This document shows, piece by piece, positions 1 through 10,175 of a stretch of DNA of 64,000 bases. The translations under genes and the position numbers were made by a program. Source of the stretch: Haematobia irritans (taxonomy: Eukaryota > Arthropoda > Insecta > Diptera > Muscidae); NCBI RefSeq assembly GCF_050003625.1, contig NC_134399.1, forward strand, positions 36,596,671 through 36,660,670, given 5' to 3'. The stretch's first letter is position 1; each line of letters opens with the position of its first letter. Under the pieces are notes generated by a model that was not told where the DNA came from, made no database searches, and worked only from the letters and a program-made list of their open reading frames with translations.

Positions 1-1010
1 TTGAAATTTGGTACTTGGTGTTAAAATGTGGTCTCTAACAAAACGCAAGAATTGGTCCATATCGGTCCATAATTATATATAGCGCCCATATAAATCGATC
101 CCCAGATTTGCCCTACAGAGCCTCTTGGAGGAGCAAAATTCATCCGATCCGGTTGAAATTTGGAACGTGGTGTTAGAATGTGGTCTCTAACAAACACGCA
201 AGAATTGGTCCATATCGGACCATAATTGCATATAGCCCCCATATAAACCGTTCCACAGATTTGATCTCCGGATCCTCTTGGAGGAGCAAAATTCATCCGA
301 TCCGGTTGAAATTTGCAACGTGGTGTTAGTATAAGGCCGCTAATTACCATGCCAAAATTGGTCCATATCGGTCTATAGTTATATATAGCCGATCCCCATT
401 CACACAAAAATTGGTCCATATTGGTTCATAATCATGGTTGGCACTCGAGCCAAAAATAATCTACCAAAATTTTATTTTTATAGAAAACATTGTCAAAATG
501 TTATTTCTATAGAAAATTTTGTCAAAATTTTATTTCTATAGAAAATGTTGTCAATTTCTATAGAAAATTTTGTCAAAATTTTATTTCAATAGAAAATTTT
601 GTCAAAATTTTATTTCTATAGAACATTTTGTCAAAATTTTACTCTATAGAAAATTTTGTCAAAATTTTATTTCTATAGAAAATTTTATCTAAATTTTATT
701 TCTATAGAAAATTGTTTCCAAATTTTACTTCGGTAGAAAATGCTGTCAACATTTTATTTTGACAAAATTTTATTTCTATAGAAACTTTAAACTTAATTAT
801 ATACGTATTTAATCGGCCTTTTTTAGTTTAACATATACCACGTATGGACTATGTGGTATATATTACGGTGTTAGGATGTTTTAAGATACCTTGCCATCGG
901 CAAATAATTCTATTGTGGATGACAGTCTTCAGTAGATGTTTCTACGCAATACATGGTGGAGGGTACATAAGCTTCGGCCTGGCCGAACTTACGGCCGTAT
1001 ATACTTGTTT
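1..1010 (+). mobile_element. DINE-A element copy 1, 5' part cut off by the window edge
   Basis: The copy starts inside the 153-bp tandem array (to about 415). It then has a short junction (GGTTGGCACTCGAGCC region, 416-470), an array of 29-bp AT-rich monomers (471-790) and the 3' unit (791-1010). The 3' unit carries the inverted pair TTCGGCC/GGCCGAA and ends ACGGCCGTATATACTTGTT. The layout matches complete copies elsewhere in the window, so orientation and 3' end are secure. The minus-strand open frame over the 153-bp array reads 'GAIYNYGPIWTN...TKFQPDRMNFAPPRGSG' repeats. It is treated as a repeat by-product, not a gene. Confidence 0.8.
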
Positions 1011-1429
1011 TTATTTCAAATTTCCACAACTGAATGCAATTTTCCTTATACCATATATGTCCCAAGATGAACTGAGTGCATCCCCAATCTGCACTCAAGG
1101 ACATTCTTGCTGATCCGATCGAAACGGTTGATGTGACGATGCACTATGTGCGGAAATCGCAAAACAGCGGCAAAAAGTAAAATTTTCAAAATTAAATTTT
1201 TCATTAGAGGTTCCCATTGAAATTACTATTACTATGTTTACCAAAATTTGTGCACGAAATGTGCACAATCAAGAAGAGCAAAAATTAAAAAAATTCGTGC
1301 TTAATTTTTATCGCAATAAAAGTGAATAGTGCGGAGGGAGGAGGAGGGCCGAATCTTAAATATCCATTACCATGAATCAAATATTATAGTTTCTTTTGAA
1401 AATTTCCGCGAGGTTTCATGACAGATATT
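1011..1429. other. Gene-free sequence
   Basis: No coding region, RNA gene or recognised repeat is visible. The stretch is AT-rich with a purine run (GGAGGGAGGAGGAGGGCC) near 1335. Confidence 0.5.
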
Positions 1430-1830
1430 CTCCCAAACAGATCAGTTCAACCAGTACGCTTCCCGAAGATAAATTTAAAGATTTTACCTATGAAGACTAG
1501 ATCAGAATCTGTATTTATAAGAACAATTTTTGTTTGAGTTTTAGAGGAATCATAAACATCTCGTGTAAGTGTGCAAGAAATTTATAAAATAACGTCTTCA
1601 TTTGAAATCTTAAATCTGTAGATTTTTATCCCCATTATTTAAGTGATTGCGATAAGTAAAACTGGAAATTTTAAATCCCGTCTCAAGCAATCTTCATGAC
1701 CAATGCGCCTTCTATACCCTCTAGATATGAAATCGGTCTATATGGAGGCCTTACCAAATGGACCGATAAAAACTAAATCCGATACACGCCTTTGTGGGTC
1801 TAAACTACCGGTATATCGGGAGATCAGCCT
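1430..1830 (-). mobile_element. Fragment of DINE-B element, 3' portion, inverted
   Basis: Read on the minus strand, this matches the 3' third of the complete DINE-B copy at 40697-41780. Shared landmarks include the segment around 'ACCAAATGGACCGATAAAA', the 'GCGCCTTCTA' stretch, the Asp/Ile-type 'AAATTTAAAGATTTTACCTA' region and the 'GGAATCATAAACATCTC' stretch. The 5' hairpin and GTCY part are missing. A DINE-A copy starts directly to the right, so this is probably an older element truncated by that insertion. Confidence 0.6.
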
Positions 1831-1833
1831 TTT

Positions 1834-2935
1834 TATACCCTCCACCATAGGATGGGGGTATATTAACTTTGTCATCGAAATACTGCTCTAAGACCCCATA
1901 AAGTATATATATTCTGGGTCGTGGTGGAATTCTGAGTCGATCTAAGCAAATCCGTCCGTCCGTCTGTTGAAATCACGCTAACTTCCGAATGAAACAAACT
2001 ATCGACTTGAAACTTTGTACTAGTAGTTGTTATTGATGTAGGTCGGATAGTATTGTAAATGGGCCATATCGGACCACTTTTACGTATAGCCCCCATATAA
2101 ACCGACGCTCAGATTTGGTTTGCGGAGCCTCTTGGAGGAGCAAAATTCATCCGATTCGGCTGAAATTTTGTACGTGGTGTAAGTATATGGTCTCTAATTG
2201 GTCCACATCGGTCCATAATTATATATAGCCCCCATATAAACCGATCCCCAGATTTGGATGGCGGAGCCTCTAAGAAAAGCAAATTTCATCCGATCCGGTT
2301 GAAATTTGGTACTTGGTGTTAGTATATGATGTCTAACAACCATGCAGGATGGTCGGATGGTATTGCAAATGGGCCATATCGGTCCACTTTTACGTAAAGC
2401 CCCCATATAAACGGACCCCCAGATTTGGCTTGCGGAGCCTCTAAGAGTAGCATATTACATCCGATCTGGCTGAAATTTGGTACATGGTGTAAGTATATGG
2501 TCTCTAGCAACCATGCACAAATTGGTCCATATCGGTCCATAATTATATATAGCCCCCATATAAACCAATCCCCAGATTTGAACGCCGGAGCCTGTTAGAG
2601 GAGCTAAATTCATCCGATCCGGCTGAAATTTGGTACATGGTATGAGTATATAGTATCTACCAACCATGCAAAAATTGGTCCATATCGGTCCATAATTATA
2701 TATAGCCCCCATATAAACCGATCCCCAGATTTGATCTCCGGAGCCTCTTGGAGAAGCAAAATTCATCCGATCCGGTTGAAATTTGGAACGTGGTGTTAGT
2801 ATATGGCCGCTAATAACTATGCCAAAATTGGTCTATATCGGTCTATAGTTATATATAGCCGATCCCCAATCACACAAAAATTGGTCCATATCGGTTCATA
2901 ATTATGGTTGCCACTCGAGCCAAAAATAATCTACC
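1834..2935 (+). mobile_element. DINE-A element copy 2: hairpin, core and 153-bp array
   Basis: The copy begins with the hairpin TATACCCTCCACCATAGG...GGGGGTATA (1834-1862). The conserved core includes GTATATATATTCTGGGTCG and a GTCCGTCCGTCTG microsatellite near 1950. The 153-bp units run from about 2060 to 2870, each with the landmarks CCCCCATATAAACCGATCCC and CATCCGATCCGG. The junction to the 29-bp array is at 2880-2935. The core matches the hairpin plus GTCY organisation known for DINE-1/mini-me elements of Diptera (non-autonomous Helitron-related). Confidence 0.85.
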
Positions 2936-3407
2936 AAAATTTTATTTCTATAGAAAATTTTGTCAAAATTTTATTTCTTTAGAAAATTTTGTCAAAATTT
3001 TAATTCTATAGAGAATGTTGTCAAAATTTTAATTCTATTGAAAATCTTGTCAAAATTTTATTTCTATAGAAAATTTGGTCAAAATTTTATTTCTATAGAA
3101 AATTTTGTCAAAATTTTATTTCTATAGAAAATTTTGTCAAAATTTTATTTCTATACAAAATTTTGCCAAATTTTATTTCTATACAAAATTTTGTCAAAAT
3201 TTTATTTCTTTAGAAAATTTTGTCAAAATTTTAATTCTATTGAAAATTTTGTCAAAATTTTAATTCTATTGAAAATTTTGTCAAAATTTTATTTCTAGAA
3301 AATTTTTTCAAAATTTTATTTCTATAGAAAATTTTGTCCAAATTTTATTTCTAGGAAATTTTGTCAAAAATTTTTTTCTATAGAAAATTTTGTCAAAATT
3401 TTATTTC
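2936..3407 (+). repeat. 29-bp AT-rich satellite array, plus orientation
   Basis: About 16 imperfect copies of a 29-bp monomer. Each contains the perfect palindrome TTTCTATAGAAA and the near-palindrome AAAATTTTGTCAAAATTTT. The array is continuous with the DINE-A junction to the left and ends at the fold-back element to the right. Confidence 0.9.
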
Positions 3408-3888
3408 ATTCGTTTTGTTATCGTTGGCTTTGTTCTTTAAGCATTGTTGTTGTTTTTTTATTTCAGCTTAAAACCACACATTGACTAAACTACAAGTGTA
3501 GCTTAACCAACAGAGGAAAAGAATGTTTGTCAAATTTATTTGGGCAAAGCCCTATAGACTACAAGATGGTTGGATGGACGCACGTTTCGGAATTACCACA
3601 TTCCTCATCAGCATCCTCTACTTGCAGCAAAACTATCAACCAATTATCAGAATAAATTCAGGCAGTTCATTGTTGGGTTTAATGAACTGCCTGAATTTAT
3701 TTCCGAAACCTGCGTCCATCCATCCATCTTGCAGTCTATAGCTCTTTGCCCACATAAATTTGACAAACAATCTTTTCCTCTGTTGGTTAAGCTACACTTG
3801 TAGTTTAGTCAATGTATGGTTTTAAGCTGAAATAATAAAAAACAACAACAATGCTTAAAGAACAAAACTAACAATAACAAAACGAATG
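3408..3888. mobile_element. Palindromic fold-back-type element with ~186-bp arms
   Basis: The outer arms are 3408-3592 (starts CATTCGTTTTGTTATCG) and 3701-3888 (ends its reverse complement, AACAAAACGAATG), nearly identical as reverse complements. Inside sits a second perfect 21-bp inverted pair at 3651-3671 and 3681-3701 with a 9-nt loop. The arm motif AAACTACAAGTGTAGCTTAA recurs near 17374, 17801, 20216 and 54600 (inverted), so this is a dispersed family. No transposase is present. The two open frames across it are mirror images of the arm sequence and are not genes. Confidence 0.8.
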
Positions 3889-4455
3889 AAGTAAAATTTT
3901 CACAAAATTTTCTATAGAACAAAAATTTTGACAAAATTTTCTATAGAAATAACATTTTGACAAATTTTCTATAGAAATAAAATTTTGACAAAATTTTCTA
4001 TAGAAATAAAATATTGACAAAATTTTCAATAGTATTAAAATTTTTACAACATTCTCTATAGAATTAAAATTTTGACAAAATTTTCTAAAAAAATAAAATT
4101 TTGGTAGATTATTTTTGGCTCGAGTGGCAACCATGATTATGAACTGATATGGACCAATTTTTGTGTAATTTCGGATCGGCTATATACAACTATAGACCGA
4201 TATAGACCAATTTATTATTATTATCGGCCATATACTAACACCACTTTAAAAATTTCAACCGGATCGGATGAATTTTGCTTTTCCAGGAGGCTCCGGAGAT
4301 CAAATCTGGGTAACGATGTGTATGGGGGCTATATATAATTATGGACCGATATGGACCAATTTTTGTATGGTCATTAGAGACTATATACTTACACCACGTA
4401 CCAAATTTTCAACCGGATCGAATGAATTTAGCTTCTCTAACAGGCTCCGGAGTGG
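3889..4455 (-). mobile_element. Inverted continuation of DINE-A: reversed 29-bp array and partial 153-bp unit
   Basis: The 29-bp monomers run in reverse orientation (3891-4112). The DINE-A junction follows, also reversed (TTTTGGCTCGAGTGGCAACC, 4113-4140), and then about 300 bp of reversed 153-bp unit. With the left half at about 2820-3407 it forms an inverted repeat centred on the fold-back element. The match to DINE-A breaks off near 4450 (GGCTCCGG). Confidence 0.8.
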
Positions 4456-4479
4456 GACCTTCTTGTAATAGTCCGAACG

Positions 4480-4600
4480 GTTTTTCGTATTACAATGAAA
4501 CCACTTAGAGAAACTTTGATACACTTAGAAATGTCACCAGTTGAAAAACTGTTTGGTATTCGATTGAACCCACGACACCTTGTATGACAACCTATTTTGT
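4480..4600 (-). repeat. Truncated tRNA-derived SINE-like repeat
   Basis: The sequence AGAAACTTTGATACACTTAG, AAATGTCACCAG, then GGTATTCGATTGAACCCACG on the plus strand resembles a repeat seen at 44325-44413 and 39741-39819. Reversed, GGGTTCAATCG is a pol III B-box-like motif. The A-box side is lost. Confidence 0.5.
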
Positions 4601-6199
4601 TTTCAGCACTTGGCTCAACTTCCAAAAATTTATAAAATTGGTACATATGTAAATTTCTAATGTTATCATCGATCTAGGGGCCCTTCAAATTTTAAAATTA
4701 GACCCCTGTATTTTCTTGTAACAAATCAAAGTATTTGCAAATAATTTTTGGCGGTGTCCTTATCTGAATTCATTTAATAGAATTAGATCATCATTTATGT
4801 CAGATGAAGGATAATATTTCCCCCTCTTTGGTTCTAGTTAAGCCATTTGGTGTGTTTGCTCTTTTAGTTTTGGTCCACAAAAGGCATTAAAAAATTAATC
4901 CGCAAATAAACATAAGCATCACCGTAGAACTAAGGGTATCGGTTGAAGCAACAGCTACAAGACTCAGCGGGGATGGTTCACAATCTGCTAATCTCCTAAT
5001 GTCTGTAATTACACAAAAATTATTGTTGGAATTCCAGTTGGCCTGCAAAATAGCATCCGAATACGACGAGTATCCTTAAACTCAATTAACACAAAAGGAT
5101 AATGGCAAAAATATTTATTACGGATCCCTAACAGCAGGAGACCCTCACTGTTATTCTCTGTGGGTGATGACTTCTGATTGTTTAAGGAATAACTAAAGGT
5201 TTGACCAGTGCATCCCTGAAATCTGGTTACAATTTCCAAACTAAGGCCTTTGTAATGTTTCGTCCATTCAACTTCAGTCAGTAAAAGTTAGAGTCTAGAG
5301 ATGCAGTCATAAAGGCAGTCACAAGGCAAGAATAGAAGGTTTCGTTGCCTTCTAAGGGGTGGAATGAAGGAATAAACCAACGAATTTCAGAAGGTGTCAT
5401 AAGCATCTTGAGGGTTTTCATGTTTGTAGCGCATTTGCACTTGCCGATGAAATATTTACGCATTCAAGGGGAAAGAAAACAGGGAAAAATCCAAACAGAT
5501 TGTTGTAATTGACTTTGTCCCTCAACGCCTCTTCATCTGCCCCCTCCCCTCAACCACTCTAAGGGTATGTCTGATGATGATGGTATCGAAATAATTATGA
5601 TGCTATGACAATGATGAGCAACATAATCAACAATCAAACACCAGTAAGGGGATGGTAATGAAGTTCATACCAAGGGGAAGGGGATTTCAAGGACTTTTGT
5701 CTTTAGCCCATGATTCATTCTCCTGAGATGGGGTGAGTGAGTTTTAATTTACTTTCAAATCCGCAATCCTCACCACAACAAGAGTCCCCAGAGGGTGGCA
5801 TGACACTGTAGCCCATATAGAAATACTCGCACTTGTTATCCGGTACTACTAGTATTCAAAATTGTCCAGGAGTTATGGGGGGTGGTGGCATATCCAAGAA
5901 TCTTGCTTAAATATTTTATAATCCCATTTGACAGTTGGATACGTAGAGTAAAATTTGGAGACAAATAAGCGCGTACTTGATGGTAATGCCGTTCCTGGTG
6001 GTAATACGGGATGAATGCCACTCAATCCTCCAATGAAATTTGTAAAGTCGTTTTCGGAGCTCGTTCGTTGAGTGAAGTCCACCTTTTCGACGATTGTATG
6101 ATCTGTGTCCACTTTCTGTGAATGCTCTTAACCCTTTTCCTGCCATTGTACTCGCTTGAGTATAGAAAATTGGCAACATTTAATATCGCAGAACTTTGT
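4601..6199. other. Single-copy-looking, gene-free sequence
   Basis: I see no conserved coding frame, RNA gene or repeat family. The open frames here are all under 90 codons and lack recognisable motifs. This is one of the few stretches longer than 1 kb without transposon landmarks. Confidence 0.5.
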
Positions 6200-8224
6200 T
6201 ATACCCTCCATCATAGGATGGGGGTATATTAACTTTGTCATTCCGTTTGTAACACATCGAAATGTTGCTCTAAGAACCCATAAAGTATATATATTCTGGG
6301 TCGTGGTGAAATTCTGAGTCGATCTAAGCATGTCCGTCCGTCCGTCCGTCTGTTGAAATCACGCTAACTTCCGAACGAAACAAGCTATCGACTTGAAACT
6401 TGGCACAAGTAGTTGTTATCGATGTAGGTCGGATGGTATTGAAAATGGGCCATATCGGCCCACTTTTACGTATAGCCCCCATATAAAGGGACCCTCAGAT
6501 TTGGCTTGTGGAGCCTAAAAGAGAAGCAAATTTCATCCGATCCGGCTGAAATTTGGTACATGGTGTTGGTATATGGTCTCTACCAACCATGCATAAATTG
6601 GTCCATATCGGTCCACTTTTACGTATAGCCCCCATATAAATGGACCCCAAGTTTGGCTTGCGATTGCTCTAAGAGAAGCAAATTTCATCCGATCCGGCTG
6701 AAATTTGGTACATGGTGTTAGTATATGGTCTCTACCAACCATGCAAAAATTGGTCCATATCGGTCCACTTTTACGTATAGCCCCCATATAAATGGACCCC
6801 AAGTTTGGCTTGCGATTGCTCTAAGAGAAGCAAATTTCATCCGATCCGGCTGAAATTTGGTACATGGTGTTAGTATATGGTCTCTAACACGCATGCAAAA
6901 ATTGGTCCACATCGGTCCATAATTATATATAGCCCCCATATAAACCGATCCCCCGATTTGGCTTGCGGAGCCTCTAAGAGAACCAAATTTCATCCGATTC
7001 GGCTGAAATTTGGTACATGGTGTTAGTATATGGTATCTAACAACCATGCAAAAATTGGTCCTCATCGGTCCATAATTATATATAGCCCCCATATAAACCG
7101 ATCCCCCAAGTTGGCTTGCGGAGCCTCTAAGAGAAGCAAATTTTATCCGATTCGGCTGAAATTTGGTACATGGTGTTGGTATATGTTCTCTAATGACCAT
7201 GCAAAAATTGGTCCACATCGGCCCATAATTATATATAGCCCCCATATAAACCGATCACCTGATTTGAACACCGGGGCCTCTTAGAGGAGCAAAAGTCATC
7301 CAATCCGATTGAAATTTGGTCCGTGGTGTTAATATATTGTCTCTAACAACCATGTCAAAATTGGTGCATATCGGTTCATAATTATATATAGCCCCCATAT
7401 AAGCCGATCCCCAGATTTGACCTCCGGAGCCTCTTAGAGGATCAAAATTCATCCGATCTGGTTGAAATTGGGTACGTGATGTTAGTATATGGTCTCTAAC
7501 AACCATGCAAGAATTGGTCCATATCGGTCCATAATTATATATAGCTCCCATATAAATCGATCCCCAGATTTGATCTCCGGAGCTTCTTAGAAGAGCAAAA
7601 TTCATCCGATCCTGTTGAAATTTGCAACGTGATGGTAGTATAAGGCCGGTAATAACCATGCCAAAATTGGTCCATATCGGTCTATAGTTATATATAGTCG
7701 ATCCCCAATCACACAAAAATTGGTCCTTATCGGTTCATAATCATGGTTGCCACTCGAGCCAAAAATAATCTACCAAAATTTTATTTTTATAGAAAACATT
7801 GTCAAAATGTTATTTCTATAGAAAATTTTGTCAAAATTTTATTTATATAGAATATTTTGTAAAAATTTTATTTCTATAGAAAATTTTGTCAAAATTTTAT
7901 TTCTATAGAAAATTTTGTCAAAATTTTATTTCTATAGAAAATTTTGTTCAAATTTTATTTCTATAGAAAATTTTGTCAAAATTTTATTTCTATAGAAACT
8001 TTAAACTTAATTATATACGTATTTAAATGGGCCTTTTTTAGTTTAATATATACCATTTATGGACTATGTAGTATATATTACGGTGTTAGGAAGTTTTAAG
8101 ATACCTTGCCATCGGCAAGTGTTACCGCAACCCAAGTAATTCGATTGTGGATGACAGTCTTCAGTAGAAGTTTCTACGCAATCCATGGTAGAGGGTACAC
8201 AAACTTCGGCCTGGCCGAACTTGT
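6200..8224 (+). mobile_element. DINE-A element copy 3, full length
   Basis: Hairpin TATACCCTCCATCATAGG...GGGGGTATA at 6200; core with GTCCGTCCGTCCGTCTG near 6330; 153-bp array about 6455-7695 (eight units); junction with CACTCGAGCCAAAAATAATC near 7750; 29-bp array 7770-8005; 3' unit with CATCGGCAAGTGTTACCGCA, TACGCAATCCATGG and CTTCGGCCTGGCCGAACTTGTT. The end is slightly shortened: GAACTTGTT without the ACGGCCGTATATA segment found in other copies. The antisense frame across the array stays open for 175 and 153 codons because the unit is 51 codons long. Confidence 0.88.
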
Positions 8225-8477
8225 TGTTTTAAATATTTTTTTTCACTGAAGTTAAGTGTAAATATATAAATGAATTTAAACTAGTTTTATTTTTTTTTTT
8301 AAATGGTCTTGGCGTGTAATAGGTTAAACAGAGCCAAACAGTGCACTGTCTCGGTTTCATGGTTGCGTGTATGACGGATTGAGCAAACAATGCACCCATT
8401 GCATCGACAGTTTTCTCAGGCAGTTGAGCTACATACGTCTCAAGTATATCGCGCAACTTCGATCGACCGTCTGCCAA

Positions 8478-8545
8478 TAGGAGACCGCAGATTTGTATAC
8501 AAGATGGGCGTGCTAATCATTGCACCACGGATCTCCATGAGGACC
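8478..8545 (-). repeat. tRNA-like SINE relic
   Basis: On the minus strand the sequence reads CCGTGGTGCAATGATTAGCA then CGCCCATCTTGTATACAA. This resembles the A-box half and anticodon-loop region of the tRNA-like SINE at 39741-39819. No clear B box remains. Confidence 0.4.
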
Positions 8546-8879
8546 CACTAGGTTCGGTTTGGACTTCGCTTCGATGATTGTTAATTTCGTTGGTTTGTTT
8601 TCGAAAGGACGCTGGAGTATTCCCCGTTTTTGCAGATGACTACCTTCGGCTTTCCTAAGATCTCGATAATATTTAGATAAGATATTATCGAGATTTTGAA
8701 GAGGTTTCCATTATTACTAAATATTATTATTTTATTTCGTACATATGGTAAGTGGTAAGTTTGAGACACACCTTCTGTAAGTAAGTAATTGGGCGACACA
8801 GTGGGAGGATCGGTCAAAATTTTTTATCGTAATTTTTACTCATCTCTAATATTACAAAATGTCAGAGCTCTGCGTACTA

Positions 8880-9310
8880 TGCGTCAACAATCTGTCATTG
8901 GGCCACATAGTGAAGTAGAGAGAACCCTACAGTATGACTGATATTTGACCTTCAAACGGCCGACGAAACCATCACACGCTGCATGAAAATGGCTCTGTCT
9001 TGAGATGATCGACAATTTGGTATATTTTAGTGCCAACTTTAATCTCCAAAATGTCCTAGGCGCAAAAGTCCAACGGATTGAGATCCTGAGAGTTTGGTAG
9101 ATATGAAGCGAAGAACCTTCTTTTTGTGCAATGGTGCTGATTCTTGTTGGAATGTCCATAATCTGCGATCGAAATGTTTGCCTGCCAAAATGCGAGCAGG
9201 AAGCGATTGTAGGCCGTTACGGCAGCCCACTCGCTTGAGTTCTGGTGGCCAATTGAAGCTGTAAATTTTCGGCTGATCTCCTTGGCCAGAAATCCCGAAC
9301 ATTTTATGTG
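8880..9310 (-). pseudogene. Tc1/mariner-type transposase relic, C-terminal part
   Basis: The minus strand encodes, in several frames, WTFQQESAPLHKKKV, then QDLNPLDFCA, DILEIKVGTKIYQIVDHLK and DGFVGRLK. These match the order FQQDSAPxHK...SPDLNPLDF...DGFVGRLK expected for the second and third catalytic motifs and C-terminus of an insect Tc1/mariner transposase. The second catalytic Asp is replaced by Glu (QQES). There are at least two frameshifts and in-frame stops, and the spacing between the motifs is shorter than normal, implying an internal deletion. I found no terminal repeats. It is an old dead copy whose subfamily cannot be assigned. Confidence 0.7.
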
Positions 9311-9570
9311 TTCACAAACTCCTCAATTTGGAATGCCTTCTTGTCGGAGAAAACCAAATTCAGATGGCAAAATAGAATGTATTAGATCAAAATGCTTTTG
9401 TAATCTTGTAAACAATAAATTTAATTGACACCTGAATAAATCCGTCAGTTGTTAAGCGAGCGGTTTAGAAATGATAGCAAAGCTGAAATTGTTTGCAAAA
9501 CATAAGAGCTACTCTGTATGCTACATCTCTTTGGAAATGTTTTAAACTTCAGTTTATGCAAATACCAAAT

Positions 9571-10175
9571 TCCTACATAGAAAAAAATTCTGATTCAATT
9601 ATTAATTGTTTAATTGAAATGTCTTCAACTACGAATATGATAGAATCAATCAATTAAAATTAAATTGATGTTGATAACAAAACTCAATTAATTTTATTTA
9701 ATAAAAAAATATATATTTTAAATCATTTTCTTAACTCACTTACGGCCATTTTCATGTAGCTCCGTTAGGCTTTAACTACCAGTTAACAGAAAGTAAATTG
9801 CAAATATCTTCTCTTCGGTTAACTTTAACTGAAAATTTTTCGTCAGTTAAGTTCCTAACTGGCCTATGGAATATAAAGGCAAGATGACAGCTTCGTCCAT
9901 AATACGGTTTAAAAGTTGGTTAGTCAATGGAACACTAACGGAGCTTTATGAAAATGGGGGTTAGTGGTTTTATTTTGACTTACTGTTTTAGTCTTTTAGT
10001 TTGATTGGCTTAATAAATTTTTTTATAAGAGTTTTTTTGTGTCAATTAATTTTTTAATTAAAAATTTAAAAATTTTCAATCATTGACATAATTTGTTTAA
10101 TGTTTATAGTTTGATTAAAAAGATAATTATAACAATTACGGTTTTTAATTGAAAAAATTTTCAACTTTAATCACC
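9571..10175. mobile_element. TA-rich MITE-like repeat (family G), interrupted by a Harbinger-type MITE
   Basis: The left edge reads ACATAGAAAAAAATTCTGAT, followed by AATTAATTG/CAATTAATT motifs. The same motifs and the mirror edge GAATTTTTTTCTATGT occur near 46686, and a shorter relative is at 55741-55980. The right part (10035-10175) resumes AATTAATTTTTTAATTAAAA and ends in TTTTAATTGAAAAAATTTTC. The 9743-9960 element splits it. Confidence 0.55.
9743..9960. mobile_element. Harbinger/PIF-type MITE, copy 1
   Basis: The 218-bp element has terminal inverted repeats (CGGCCATTTTCATGTAGCTC / GAGCTTTATGAAAATGGGGG) and is flanked by TTA on both sides (9740-9742, 9961-9963). The inverted copy at 49752-49959 is also TTA-flanked. 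A 3-bp TTA duplication is typical of PIF/Harbinger elements. There is no coding capacity. Confidence 0.75.

Noticed and set aside
3523..3803. Two overlapping 72-77-codon frames as genes
   Set aside because: They translate the arms and loop of the palindromic fold-back element; arm copies elsewhere do not preserve the frames.
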